From JAAYHV01 sp964400515 (GTDB lineage Bacteria > Bacillota > Clostridia > Peptostreptococcales > Anaerovoracaceae), in the NCBI GenBank assembly GCA_964400515.1, contig CAYNTJ010000008.1, forward strand, positions 1 through 64,000: DNA of 64,000 nucleotides, given 5' to 3'. Position 1 is the first letter of the stretch. Every line of letters starts with the position of its first letter. The translations under genes were made by a program, and so were the position numbers. Below the pieces are notes generated by a model. The model made no database searches. It was given only the letters and a program-made list of their open reading frames with translations, and was not told the origin of the DNA. Positions 41,119 through 50,178 of the stretch are shown here, one piece after another.

Positions 41119-42121
41119 CACAATCCTCCTTATAATCAACAACTTCATATCCCGCAGATTTTAGTATCCTGTTCATTACCGAAAGCCCAAGGCCCTCCTG
41201 TTTAAGGGCTGCGGTTATTATAACATCAACACCTTTTCTGTCGAGTTTTCTTAAATCAGCAAAAAAGTTTTGCGCCGCCTTTTTATTATCTTCATAATAT
41301 AGAACCTCGACATTCTTGCCTTCTTTAATATATCGATTTCTAATCTTTTCTATCTTTTCTTTAAGTTCTTTACCTTCACCTTCCACTATTTTTAAATCGG
41401 CCTTAGGCGAATAATGCTTGTACTTCATCCCCGGTGATTTTGGTTTAAAGTTATCATCATTTAAGGGATTTTTAAAAAGAGCTTCATCAAATTGCGCTTT
41501 GATACCCAAAACCAAATCAATGTCTTCCTTTGTTATATAGCCGGGTCTTAAAATTATCGGTTCTTCCCCTGTCACATCTAAAACGGTTGACTCAATACCC
41601 ACCTTACAACTTTCGCCCATCAAAATCGCATCGATTCTTCCATCCATATCTTCAAGGACATCATAGGCATTAGTAGGACTGGGAGAACCGGAAATATTAG
41701 CGCTGGGTGCAGCTATGGGAACTCCGGCTGCCCTAATCAACATTCTTGCAGTTTCATCAGAAGGCATTCTGACGGCCACAGTTTCCATACCACCTGTTGT
41801 AATGCCCGGAACATTCTCCTTTTTTAACAACACAAAGGTAATAGGTCCCGGCCAAAATGTTTTCATAAGCAACCTTGCCATGTCATTTACATCTTCAGAC
41901 AGCAGGTTCAGTTCATCCATATGGGAAATATGGACTATCATAGGGTTATCAGAAGGTCTTCCCTTGGCCTTATAAATTTTAGCCACCGCATCGGGATTCA
42001 TGGCATCCGCCCCAAGGCCATATACCGTTTCCGTTGGGAAGGCCACCAATCCGCCCCCCTTTATTATGTTTCCCGCTATTTCAATATTCTTTTTTGATAC
42101 GTCCAGCTTTTTTGTAATCAT
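41099..42121 (-). CDS. sua5: L-threonylcarbamoyladenylate synthase (Sua5 type)
   Basis: A 340-aa long form with the YrdC/TsaC domain (about 1-205; GGLVAFPTETVYGLG, KGRPSDNP, SANISGSPSPT) plus the C-terminal Sua5 Rossmann domain (about 235-335). It makes threonylcarbamoyl-AMP for t6A37 of ANN-reading tRNAs. The start codon is 1 bp from the prfA stop, without an obvious SD, so translation is probably coupled to prfA. Confidence 0.95.
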   Translation of the reverse strand: MITKKLDVSKKNIEIAGNIIKGGGLVAFPTETVYGLGADAMNPDAVAKIYKAKGRPSDNPMIVHISHMDELNLLSEDVNDMARLLMKTFWPGPITFVLLKKENVPGITTGGMETVAVRMPSDETARMLIRAAGVPIAAPSANISGSPSPTNAYDVLEDMDGRIDAILMGESCKVGIESTVLDVTGEEPIILRPGYITKEDIDLVLGIKAQFDEALFKNPLNDDNFKPKSPGMKYKHYSPKADLKIVEGEGKELKEKIEKIRNRYIKEGKNVEVLYYEDNKKAAQNFFADLRKLDRKGVDVIITAALKQEGLGLSVMNRILKSAGYEVVDYKEDCDDCNSQ

Positions 42122-42122
42122 A

Positions 42123-43187
42123 TTAAAAGTTTTTCATTTTTTCCGCTTGATCATGTGTAATCAAACCATCTACGATCTCGTCAATATCTCCGTCCAAAAA
42201 GCTTTCAAGCTTGTATATGGTAAGACCTATTCTGTGATCGGATACCCTTCCTTGGGGATAATTGTAGGTTCTGATTCTCTCGGATCTGTCTCCGCTACCC
42301 ACCTGACTTTTTCTTTGCTCCGAAATTTCTTCATTTTGTTTGCTCATCATAAGATCATAAAGTCTGGCCTTTAGTACTTTAAAAGCTTTTTCTTTATTCT
42401 TGATCTGAGATTTTTCATCCTGACAGGTAACCACAAGCCCCGTTGGTACATGGGTCAATCTAACAGCGGAATCAGTGGTATTTACACACTGCCCTCCATT
42501 ACCGGAAGCCCTGTATACATCGACTCTTACCTCGTTCGGATCAATATTAACCTCCACATCATCCACCTCCGGAAGTACAGCAATAGTGGCTGCAGAAGTA
42601 TGCACTCTGCCACTGGATTCTGTTTCCGGTACCCTTTGGACTCTGTGGGTGCCGCTCTCATATTTTAATCGCGAATAAGCACCTTTACCCTTAATCATAA
42701 CGACCGCTTCTTTTACACCGCCTATTTCGGTTTCGTTCATGTCTATTATTTCTGTTTTCCAACGATTTCTTTCGGCATATCTAAGATACATTCTAAGTAA
42801 ATTTTGCCCAAATAAAGCCGCTTCATCGCCCCCGGTGCCCGCTCTTACTTCCAGTATTACATTCTTTTCATCATTAGGGTCCTTTGGCACAAGTAATATC
42901 TTCAAATGAGTTTCATATTCTTTAAGGGCAACTTCTAAATGAGATATTTCATCCTTCGCAAATTCCCTCATCTCTTCATCGCTTTCCATTTCCAATATTT
43001 CTTTTGCTTCGGCAAGATCTTCCTTGGCTTTCTTATATCCTTTATATTCATTAACTATGGGTTCCATTTCACCCATCTCTTTAATATGCTTTTGCCAAAC
43101 CGGTTGATTACTTATTATATCAGGGTTTGAAACTTTTTCTGATAGCTCTTCATATTTATTTAATATAAAATCTAATTTATCAAACAT
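42123..43187 (-). CDS. prfA: Peptide chain release factor 1
   Basis: A 354-aa RF1 that reads UAA/UAG. GGQ is at 231-233 within RASGNGGQCVN, and the RF1-type acidic N-terminal helix domain is present. The ATG at 43187 has AAAGGA upstream. The methyltransferase for its GGQ, prmC, is not adjacent but about 6 kb away, at 49.3-50.2 kb. A TATAAT-like -10 lies before the gene. Confidence 0.97.
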   Translation of the reverse strand: MFDKLDFILNKYEELSEKVSNPDIISNQPVWQKHIKEMGEMEPIVNEYKGYKKAKEDLAEAKEILEMESDEEMREFAKDEISHLEVALKEYETHLKILLVPKDPNDEKNVILEVRAGTGGDEAALFGQNLLRMYLRYAERNRWKTEIIDMNETEIGGVKEAVVMIKGKGAYSRLKYESGTHRVQRVPETESSGRVHTSAATIAVLPEVDDVEVNIDPNEVRVDVYRASGNGGQCVNTTDSAVRLTHVPTGLVVTCQDEKSQIKNKEKAFKVLKARLYDLMMSKQNEEISEQRKSQVGSGDRSERIRTYNYPQGRVSDHRIGLTIYKLESFLDGDIDEIVDGLITHDQAEKMKNF

Positions 43188-43256
43188 AGCATTTTCCTTT
43201 CGATTTTCTAACATATTATTATATCATAAAACAATATTAAATTGCATTAAACTCGT

Positions 43257-43282
43257 AAAAAAACCGGAATAAATTCCGGTTT
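43257..43282 (-). terminator. Intrinsic terminator of rpmE
   Basis: Minus-strand 10-bp stem AAACCGGAAT/ATTCCGGTTT with a 2-base loop, then T7. It separates rpmE from prfA. Confidence 0.9.
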
Positions 43283-43296
43283 GTCTCTTCTGATTA

Positions 43297-43497
43297 TTAA
43301 TCGATGTTGTACTTGTTTTTGAATTTATCAACACGTCCACCACGGTTAATAAATTTCTGCTGTCCGGTAAAGAATGGATGACATTCTGAACAAATATCAA
43401 CTCTCATTTCTTCCTTTGTAGACTTCGTCATAAAAGTATTACCGCATGCGCAAGTTACTTTACATTCCTTATAATCAGGATGGATTCCTTCCTTCAT
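43297..43497 (-). CDS. rpmE: 50S ribosomal protein L31 (zinc form)
   Basis: A 66-aa ribosomal protein with the zinc cysteines Cys16, Cys18, Cys37 and Cys40 (CACGN, CSECHPF). Start and SD (GAGGTG) are clear. It has its own promoter and terminator. Confidence 0.97.
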   Translation of the reverse strand: MKEGIHPDYKECKVTCACGNTFMTKSTKEEMRVDICSECHPFFTGQQKFINRGGRVDKFKNKYNID

Positions 43498-43558
43498 GCT
43501 TCACCTCTTCCTGTGTATCGTCACAATAATATTTGCCATACTACCGTACAGCTTAACT

Positions 43559-43587
43559 ATATTATCACATAATGCCTTATTAATCAA
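43559..43587 (-). promoter_or_regulatory. Sigma-A promoter of rpmE
   Basis: Minus strand TTGATT (43582-43587), 17-bp spacer, TAATAT (43559-43564). Confidence 0.7.
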
Positions 43588-43679
43588 GGGTTTTTATAGG
43601 GTTTTTTATTATTTATTTAAGGTATATTGGGTTTATCAACAAATAATAAAATTAATTTTGTAATTATTTACAAAAACTG

Positions 43680-43708
43680 TTGACATATTGTATTTATTCC
43701 TGTACAAT
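43680..43708 (+). promoter_or_regulatory. Strong sigma-A promoter of the 2-oxoacid oxidoreductase operon
   Basis: Consensus TTGACA (43680-43685), 17-bp spacer, TACAAT (43703-43708). It gives a leader of about 170 nt before the first gene. Confidence 0.85.
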
Positions 43709-43714
43709 GTGTAT

Positions 43715-43850
43715 AGAATTTAATACAAGAGGCTAATCATCACCGTAAATATTACGGCGATAGGGTTATCCTTAACGGAAATTCGCAGGTTTGCAAATTG
43801 AAACCATCAATTTGCACAGGGCTTTCATCTTAAATGACGAAAGCTTTTTT
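43715..43850 (+). promoter_or_regulatory. Structured 5' leader RNA, possible riboswitch of unassigned class
   Basis: A non-coding leader with CCGTAA-ATA-TTACGG (43743-43757), a small GATA/TATC hairpin (43759-43770), the 9-bp stem TGCAAATTG/CAATTTGCA (43792-43816) and a terminator directly after. I compared it from memory with glycine, TPP, SAM, lysine, THF, c-di-GMP, c-di-AMP, ZTP, fluoride, guanidine and T-box consensus features and found no match. It likely regulates the oxidoreductase genes by attenuation. Confidence 0.5.
43821..43850 (+). terminator. Leader terminator upstream of the oxidoreductase operon
   Basis: Stem GCTTTC-x-TC/GA-x-GAAAGC followed by T6, ending 35 bp before the first start codon. 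A terminator after the promoter and before the gene implies regulated read-through. Confidence 0.75.
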
Positions 43851-43885
43851 GGTACAACTAAGGTTATTATTTAAGGAGAAGAGAT

Positions 43886-44473
43886 ATGGAGAAAAAAAAT
43901 AATGTAACCGAAATAAGATGGCACGGCAGAGGTGGACAAGGAGCTAAAACGGCTTGCTTGCTATTGGCTGATGCTGCATTTAACGCAGGCAAACACGTAC
44001 AGGGTTTCCCCGAGTACGGCCCCGAGAGAATGGGAGCTCCCATAACGGCATATAACAGAATATCCGAAGAAAAATGTCATGTTCATTCGAACATCTACAA
44101 CCCTCATTTTGTTGTTGTAGTAGATGAAACTTTGTTGAACTCAGTTGATGTTACCAGCGGTTTAAGTAAGAGCGGAGCTTTGATTGTCAATTCAACTAAA
44201 ACACCGGAAGAAATCAGGGAAAAAGTCAAAGGATATGAGGGGAAAATATGTGTAATTGATGCCAATAGCATTTCCCTTAACACCATAGGTAAAATATTCC
44301 CCAACACACCAATGCTTGCAGCTGCGGTTAAAATAACAAACATAATTGACAACCATCAATTTTTGAAGGATATGGAAGAATCTTTTAAGAAAAAATTTCA
44401 TAAAAAGCCTCACCTTATCGACGGCAATTTAGCTGCGTTGAGAAAATCTATGGAGGAGGTTATGGTTGGATGA
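43886..44473 (+). CDS. porC: 2-oxoacid:ferredoxin oxidoreductase gamma subunit
   Basis: A 195-aa gamma subunit; RWHGRGGQGAKTA (about 10-22) and FPEYGPERMGAP are diagnostic. It takes part in the CoA-acylating oxidation of pyruvate or another 2-oxoacid with ferredoxin. First gene of a gamma-delta-alpha-beta operon, with SD AAGGAG; it overlaps the next gene by 4 bp. The gene order and subunit sizes fit pyruvate oxidoreductase (POR), but ketoisovalerate oxidoreductase (VOR) cannot be excluded. Confidence 0.92.
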   Translation: MEKKNNVTEIRWHGRGGQGAKTACLLLADAAFNAGKHVQGFPEYGPERMGAPITAYNRISEEKCHVHSNIYNPHFVVVVDETLLNSVDVTSGLSKSGALIVNSTKTPEEIREKVKGYEGKICVIDANSISLNTIGKIFPNTPMLAAAVKITNIIDNHQFLKDMEESFKKKFHKKPHLIDGNLAALRKSMEEVMVG

Positions 44474-44763
44474 AGACTAGAATAGATATTAATACCCCTT
44501 GGCAAGATATGACCATAGGGGGAGAAATATATGAGCCCGCCAATTCTATGGATTTTAACACCGGGGAATGGAGAAGATCAAGACCAATAACCGATTGGGA
44601 CAAATGCACCCACTGTCTTTTCTGTGTACCTTTTTGTCCTGATTCAAGCATACCGGTTAAAAACGGTGCCAGATTGGATTTTGATTATGACCATTGCAAG
44701 GGCTGCGGAATCTGTGCAAAAGCTTGTCCTTTCAAGGCAATTTCAATGGAAATGGAGGGATAA
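44470..44763 (+). CDS. porD: 2-oxoacid:ferredoxin oxidoreductase delta (ferredoxin) subunit
   Basis: A 97-aa subunit with two [4Fe-4S] sites: CTHCLFCVPFCP (about 41-52) and CKGCGICAKACP (about 77-88). It carries electrons from the TPP subunit to free ferredoxin. It starts in the ATGA overlap with porC. The alpha gene follows after 2 bp. Confidence 0.94.
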   Translation: MKTRIDINTPWQDMTIGGEIYEPANSMDFNTGEWRRSRPITDWDKCTHCLFCVPFCPDSSIPVKNGARLDFDYDHCKGCGICAKACPFKAISMEMEG

Positions 44764-44765
44764 AG

Positions 44766-45947
44766 ATGACAATAAAAGAAAGAATGTCCGGTAACGAGGC
44801 AGTGGCTTATGCAATGAAGCAGATAGAGCCTGATGTTATGGCCGCATTTCCAATAACGCCATCAACCGAAATCCCTCAATATTTTTCCAAGTATTTGGCA
44901 AATGGTTTAGTCAATACAGAATTTATTGCTGTGGAATCTGAACACAGTGCCATGTCTGCATGCATGGGCGCATCCGCCGCCGGTGCAAGAGCAACCACCG
45001 CAACATCGTCCGCCGGTCTGGCGTATATGTGGGAGATTCTTTATGTGGTTTCTGCATCCAGACTGCCTGTGGTAATGGCGGTGGTAAACAGAGCTTTATC
45101 CGGCCCAATAAATATTAATAATGATCACTCAGACTCTATGGGAGCTAGGGACTCCGGTTGGATTCAGCTTTACTCTGAGACTAATCAGGAGGTATATGAC
45201 AATTATATCCAGGCGTATTTAATTGCCGAAGCTACAAGACTTCCTGTAATGGTTTGTCAAGATGGTTTTATTACAAGTCACGGAGTTTCCAACATTGAAC
45301 TATTAGAAGATAAAAAGGTTAAGGATTTTGTGGGAGACTATGTTCCGGAAAACTATATGCTAAAGGAAAACAGTCCAATGATGGCCGGACCTTTTGCAAC
45401 CATCCCTTACTATATGGAAATAAAAAGGGCTCAGGCTGAAGCAATGAACACTTCATACGAAGTTATAGAAAAAGTTGCAACTGCCTTTGCTTCCTTATCG
45501 GGACGTAGCTACAGCTTCTTTGAGGAGTATATGATGGAAGATGCTGAGGTTGCCATTATAATCATCAGTTCCAGTGCCGGCACCGCCAAGGAAGCAGTAA
45601 ATATCCTTAGAGGCGAAGGGAAAAAGGTCGGTTTAATAAAAATTCGTGTTTTCAGACCTTTCCCAAAGGAAAGGTTAACCGAGGCTTTAAAGGGCGTAAA
45701 TATAGTCTCCGTAATGGATAAAGCAGACAGTTATTCCGGTATAGGCGGGCCTTTATACAGCGATGTAAAAAACTCTCTTTATGATGAACCTAATAAACCT
45801 CATGTGATTAATTATATTTACGGTTTAGGCGGAAGAGATATTAAGGTTGAAGAATTTATTCATATTTTCAATGATATGATAAACGGAACAGATCTAGATG
45901 ATACTTACAGGTACATCGGGGTTAGAGATAAAAGGGGTAATATATGA
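44766..45947 (+). CDS. porA: 2-oxoacid:ferredoxin oxidoreductase alpha subunit
   Basis: A 393-aa subunit holding the PYR domain and the CoA-interacting domain. SGNEAVAYAMKQIEPD opens it and AAFPITPSTEI (about 28-38) and ESEHSAMSA are family motifs. The ATG at 44766 is set by GGAGGG; a longer in-frame start would run deep into the ferredoxin gene. It overlaps the beta gene by 4 bp. Confidence 0.94.
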   Translation: MTIKERMSGNEAVAYAMKQIEPDVMAAFPITPSTEIPQYFSKYLANGLVNTEFIAVESEHSAMSACMGASAAGARATTATSSAGLAYMWEILYVVSASRLPVVMAVVNRALSGPININNDHSDSMGARDSGWIQLYSETNQEVYDNYIQAYLIAEATRLPVMVCQDGFITSHGVSNIELLEDKKVKDFVGDYVPENYMLKENSPMMAGPFATIPYYMEIKRAQAEAMNTSYEVIEKVATAFASLSGRSYSFFEEYMMEDAEVAIIIISSSAGTAKEAVNILRGEGKKVGLIKIRVFRPFPKERLTEALKGVNIVSVMDKADSYSGIGGPLYSDVKNSLYDEPNKPHVINYIYGLGGRDIKVEEFIHIFNDMINGTDLDDTYRYIGVRDKRGNI

Positions 45948-46879
45948 TATATAAGTTTAAAGATGAATTGGAGAAAAAGGAGAGATTTGTCGGTGGACAC
46001 AGATTATGCGCAGGATGCGGAGCTGGAATCGCCGTAAGAAGCGTATTAAGAGCATTGGATGAGGGCGATAGGGCGGTCATTTCAAATGCTACCAGTTGCT
46101 TAGAGGTTTCTTCCTTTATGTATCCTTATACTTCCTATGAGGACAGCTATATTCATAGTGCATTTGCAAACGCAGCCGCCACATGTTCCGGAGCTGCGGC
46201 CGCCTATGAAGGCTTAAAAAAGAAAAATAAAGTAAAAGAGAATTTTAAGTTTATAACAATAGGTGGAGATGGCGGTACCTATGACATAGGTTTTCAAGCC
46301 CTTTCCGGTGCTATGGAAAGAAATACGGACATGGTATATGTTTGCTATGATAATGAAGCATATATGAACACGGGAATACAAAGATCTTCTTCAACACCAA
46401 AATTTGCTGATGCGACTACAAGCCCCACCGGTACTATGTCTTATGGCAAAACACAGAACAAAAAGGATTTAACCGAAATAATCGCAGCTCATAATGTTCC
46501 TTATGTTGCCCAAAGTACATTTATTGGAAATTTTAAGGATTTGCATGAAAAAGCATATAAGGCACACTATACTAAAGGTGCGTGTTTTTTAAACATACTT
46601 TCACCTTGTCCAAGGGGCTGGGGTTATGAGGCAGATAAGCTTCCCGAAATCTGTAAAAAGGCAGTGGATACCTGCGTTTGGCCAATGTATGAAATTGAAT
46701 ACGGCGAGTGGACAGTAAATTATATTCCAAGGAAAAAATTGCCTGTGGAAGAATTTCTTTCAATGCAGGGTAGATTTTCTCATATGTTTAAGCCGGGCAA
46801 CGAATGGATGATAGAAGAGGTACAATCCTATGTTGACATCAAATGGGAAAAACTATTAGATAAAGCAAATATCAAATAA
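45944..46879 (+). CDS. porB: 2-oxoacid:ferredoxin oxidoreductase beta subunit
   Basis: A 311-aa TPP-binding subunit. GGHRLCAGCGAGI (about 18-29) supplies cluster cysteines and GGDGGTYDIGFQALSG (about 107-122) is the TPP/Mg motif; CYDNEAYMNTGIQRS follows. Cys-containing SPCPRGWG near residue 222 is usual for POR-type beta chains. Last gene of the operon, followed by a strong terminator. Confidence 0.94.
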   Translation: MIYKFKDELEKKERFVGGHRLCAGCGAGIAVRSVLRALDEGDRAVISNATSCLEVSSFMYPYTSYEDSYIHSAFANAAATCSGAAAAYEGLKKKNKVKENFKFITIGGDGGTYDIGFQALSGAMERNTDMVYVCYDNEAYMNTGIQRSSSTPKFADATTSPTGTMSYGKTQNKKDLTEIIAAHNVPYVAQSTFIGNFKDLHEKAYKAHYTKGACFLNILSPCPRGWGYEADKLPEICKKAVDTCVWPMYEIEYGEWTVNYIPRKKLPVEEFLSMQGRFSHMFKPGNEWMIEEVQSYVDIKWEKLLDKANIK

Positions 46880-46892
46880 AATAAGCGTTTAC

Positions 46893-46934
46893 CAAAGCAA
46901 AAAAGAACCTGTTTTAAGGTTCTTTTTTGCTTTG
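46893..46934. terminator. Bidirectional terminator between porB and cca
   Basis: 18-bp stem CAAAGCAAAAAAGAACCT/AGGTTCTTTTTTGCTTTG with a 6-base loop, T-rich on both strands. Confidence 0.9.
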
Positions 46935-46950
46935 TCTTCTTTTTATTTCT

Positions 46951-48279
46951 TTATTTCAAATCCTGCCTAGCTTTTGAAAGCAGCGCCTCTTTATTGTTTT
47001 CAATAATATTTTCAATAACGAGAGTTAACAAATGGTTTAACTCCGTGCCTACCAATGGACCTCTTTGATAACCTAAGCCAATTAAATCTTCTCCGTTTAT
47101 TTTCAAATCCTTTAGGGAAAAGCACTGATTCTCTCGTATAACTTTATTAACACACCTTTCAAAGTCTTCGATTTTTTCAATTCTTTTGGTAATAATTTTA
47201 GGATTCTGCGAAGCAACATCCGCCTTTTCCAAAGAAATCAAAATTCTAAGTCTTTTTTCCCCCATCTGATTAAGCTTGTGTCTGGCATATTTTTCAGTGG
47301 CATTAAACACCGTACCATGGACCTTTATTATTGCGACAATATCTTCTATGGTATCATTGTCATATTTAAGCCTTCTAAGCACATCCCCTGCTATCTTTGC
47401 CCCTTTTGTCTCATGGTGGTAAAAGTGTCCCCAACCCTTTTCCATAATAAAACAATCGGGTTTACCCAAGTCATGTAAAAAAGCAGCCATTTTATATTTG
47501 GGGTTTTTATCTATGATAGAAACGGCATTTACACTGTGTTCATAAACATCATATATATGAAAAGGATTGCATTGATCAAAGCCTAAAGCCGGCAATATCT
47601 CCGGAATAAATACAGCAATTACTTCACTATGCCTTAAGAGAACCTTTCTTACGTTGTCTCCCATTAAAATCTTTTCAAACTCCCCGCGAATTCTTTCCTT
47701 GGAGATGTGCCTAAGCAATTCTTTTTTAGATATTAGGGCTTCTTCAGTTTTTACATCAACATCAAATCCCAACTGCGATTGAAACCTAATCGCCCTCAAT
47801 ATTCTCAGGGCATCTTCTTCAAATCGAAGTAAAGGATCCCCCACACACCTTATTATTTTATTCCCTATATCTTCCAAGCCGCCATTCTCATCAATTATTT
47901 TGCCTTCTATATCCATAGCCATTGCATTTATGGTGAAATCTCTTCTTCTCAAATCTTCCGACAGGGATCTTGTAAATCTTACACGATCGGGTCTTCTTTT
48001 ATCAGAGTAAGCTCCGTCGACTCTGTAAGTTGTAACCTCAAAGGGAACTCCCTCGTCCAGCAGTGTTACGGTCCCATGTTTTATTCCCGTCTCAATAAGC
48101 TTATGATTCTTAAAAACAGACTTAAACTCATCTGGTGTTGCAGATGTGGTAATATCCCAATCAGTAGGGGTTCTTCCCATAACAATATCCCTTACACATC
48201 CCCCCACAAGAAAAGCTTCATATCCTTCATTATTGAGTTTTCCCAGAATTTTTCCGGCTCCGCTAGGTATTTTTTTCAT
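46951..48279 (-). CDS. cca: tRNA nucleotidyltransferase with HD domain (CCA-adding)
   Basis: A 442-aa class II nucleotidyltransferase. AFLVGGCVRDIVMGR (about 19-33) and DWDITT (DxD metal ligands) form the catalytic domain, RRDFTINAMA and ERIRGEFEKIL are family motifs, and an HD domain (AAFLHDLGKPD, about 265-275) follows. It repairs or adds CCA ends. The only tRNA here encodes its own CCA. Last gene of the rho-containing operon, 1 bp after ddl. Confidence 0.93.
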   Translation of the reverse strand: MKKIPSGAGKILGKLNNEGYEAFLVGGCVRDIVMGRTPTDWDITTSATPDEFKSVFKNHKLIETGIKHGTVTLLDEGVPFEVTTYRVDGAYSDKRRPDRVRFTRSLSEDLRRRDFTINAMAMDIEGKIIDENGGLEDIGNKIIRCVGDPLLRFEEDALRILRAIRFQSQLGFDVDVKTEEALISKKELLRHISKERIRGEFEKILMGDNVRKVLLRHSEVIAVFIPEILPALGFDQCNPFHIYDVYEHSVNAVSIIDKNPKYKMAAFLHDLGKPDCFIMEKGWGHFYHHETKGAKIAGDVLRRLKYDNDTIEDIVAIIKVHGTVFNATEKYARHKLNQMGEKRLRILISLEKADVASQNPKIITKRIEKIEDFERCVNKVIRENQCFSLKDLKINGEDLIGLGYQRGPLVGTELNHLLTLVIENIIENNKEALLSKARQDLK

Positions 48280-48280
48280 T

Positions 48281-49330
48281 TTATTTTTCCATGGCTAATC
48301 TGATCAACTCATTTACGAGCTCCGGACCTGTAATCCCTTCATATTCCCAAAGCTTAGGATACATGCTGATATCTGTAAATCCGGGAATAGTATTTATCTC
48401 ATTAAATATTATCTCGTTTTGCTCCGTCAAGAAAAAATCTATCCTTGACATTCCTTGACAGTTCAAAGCCTTATACAGCTTCACCGCTGCTGCTCTTAGA
48501 TTTTCAATTGTTTTATTATCTAAGTCTTCTGCCAGTTTGGCTTCAGATTTAGGATTATTATACTTCGAGTCATAATCATAAAATTCACCGGCTGAAATAA
48601 TCTCCCCGGGCATGGTGGCTTTTGGTTCATTGTTGCCCAATACGGCAATTTCTATTTCCCTTCCCTCTATCATTTCTTCGGCCATAGCTTTATTATCGTA
48701 TTTAAGCGATATTTCAACGGCAGCCTTCAACCCCTTCTTGTCAAAGGCTTTCGAGACTCCTACCGAAGACCCCGTGGAACAAGGCTTTACAAAAATCGGA
48801 TATTTACCATCATGGGCTTTCTCTATTTCATCCAACACTTTGGAAGGCTCCCTTTCAAATTCCCATTTATATATTAATGCATGCCTTGCCATTTTTACCC
48901 CTGTAGATAAAGCCAACTGTTTTGTGAAAGACTTATCCATACAACAGGCAGAAGCTCTTACCCTAGGACCAACATAGGGAATTTCCATCAACTCTAATAG
49001 GCCCTGTATATCACCATCTTCGCCATGTTCTCCGTGCAACACCGGAAAAGCACAGTCAATTCTGTGTCTAATTCCATTCTCCGTGATAATTTCTTTTTTA
49101 CACGGATTAGGATTAACATATATCTCCTGATTATTAATAAGCTTATCCCATTCTCCGCATTTTATATCATCAAGGGACGCATTGGTAAGCAACCATTTAC
49201 CATCTTTAGTTATGCCTATTTTGAATATTTCATGAGCACTTTTTTCCATCCAACCAAGAACAGTTACTGCAGATTTACATGATATCTCATGTTCGGGTGA
49301 TTTCCCGCCAAAGATTAATGCTATTTTCAT
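48281..49330 (-). CDS. ddl: D-alanine--D-alanine ligase
   Basis: A 349-aa ATP-grasp enzyme for the peptidoglycan dipeptide. FGGKSPEHEIS (7-17) is the N-terminal signature, CSTGSSVGVSK (about 182-192) the ATP loop and NEINTIPGFT (near 314) the C-terminal ligand motif. It starts 2 bp from prmC and ends 1 bp from cca. Specificity for D-Ala rather than D-Lac is assumed. Confidence 0.95.
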   Translation of the reverse strand: MKIALIFGGKSPEHEISCKSAVTVLGWMEKSAHEIFKIGITKDGKWLLTNASLDDIKCGEWDKLINNQEIYVNPNPCKKEIITENGIRHRIDCAFPVLHGEHGEDGDIQGLLELMEIPYVGPRVRASACCMDKSFTKQLALSTGVKMARHALIYKWEFEREPSKVLDEIEKAHDGKYPIFVKPCSTGSSVGVSKAFDKKGLKAAVEISLKYDNKAMAEEMIEGREIEIAVLGNNEPKATMPGEIISAGEFYDYDSKYNNPKSEAKLAEDLDNKTIENLRAAAVKLYKALNCQGMSRIDFFLTEQNEIIFNEINTIPGFTDISMYPKLWEYEGITGPELVNELIRLAMEK

Positions 49331-49332
49331 AA

Positions 49333-50178
49333 TTAAGCCTCCCTTTTATATGCTATTACCATTCGATCTTTCTTCGAAAGGTCTTTAAGAACTTTAATAT
49401 TCTTATAATTTCCGCTATATCCTATCAACTCTTTTAATTCTTCCCCTTGATCATAGCCTATTTCCATGGCTAAAACTCCGTTTGGCTTAAGATGTTTGAC
49501 CGCTTCCTTAACCAAAGTTCTGTAGAAATCCAAGCCATCATTGCCTCCGTCTAAAGCCAGCAACGGTTCATAATCCCTGACTTCTTTTGCCAAAGTATAA
49601 ATTACATCCCTTTTAATATATGGCGGGTTAGAAACTATTAAATCAAATGTACCTTTTATTTTTTCAAACATATCACTCTTTATTACTTTAACATCATTGA
49701 CCTTGTTTAGTTCAATGTTTTTTTTCGTCATTTGTAATGCCTTATCACTTATGTCTGCACAAAAAACATTAGCTCCGGTTAATTTTGCCAGGGATATCCC
49801 AATTGCTCCGCTTCCACAGCACAGATCCAGCAGCTTAACCTTTTTATCTCCGATTATGCTTACGACCTCTTCCACCAGTTCTTCGGTTTCCCTTCTGGGT
49901 ATTAGGACATCTTCATTAACCAAAAATGTAAGGCCCATGAATTCTTGTTTTCCGATTATATGCTGCAAAGGAATTCCTTGGCAACGCTTTTCTATAAGCG
50001 ATAAATACATTTTGCCAATTCTCTCATCCACATCCTTATCCATGCTTAAAAAAAGTTCGCTTAGATTTATATCATAAATATGGCAAAATATGCTTCTTGC
50101 GTCTCCCTTGGCATTTTCAATATTACAAGCATTAAGTTTGCTGTTTCCTTTAGATATCAGTTCCCTTATTGTCATCAA
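49333..50178 (-). CDS. prmC: Release factor glutamine methyltransferase
   Basis: A 281-aa SAM enzyme that methylates the GGQ glutamine of RF1/RF2. LDLCCGSGAIGISLA (about 117-131) is the SAM loop and NPPY (184-187) the catalytic motif. It overlaps the DUF1385 gene by 29 bp. Its substrate gene prfA is in another transcript about 6 kb away. Confidence 0.95.
   Translation of the reverse strand: MMTIRELISKGNSKLNACNIENAKGDARSIFCHIYDINLSELFLSMDKDVDERIGKMYLSLIEKRCQGIPLQHIIGKQEFMGLTFLVNEDVLIPRRETEELVEEVVSIIGDKKVKLLDLCCGSGAIGISLAKLTGANVFCADISDKALQMTKKNIELNKVNDVKVIKSDMFEKIKGTFDLIVSNPPYIKRDVIYTLAKEVRDYEPLLALDGGNDGLDFYRTLVKEAVKHLKPNGVLAMEIGYDQGEELKELIGYSGNYKNIKVLKDLSKKDRMVIAYKREA

Noticed and set aside
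43715..43850. Leader as a T-box or a second glycine riboswitch
   Set aside because: There is no T-box sequence (GGUGGUACCGCG type) and none of the glycine aptamer motifs found at 30.3 kb. I left it unassigned.
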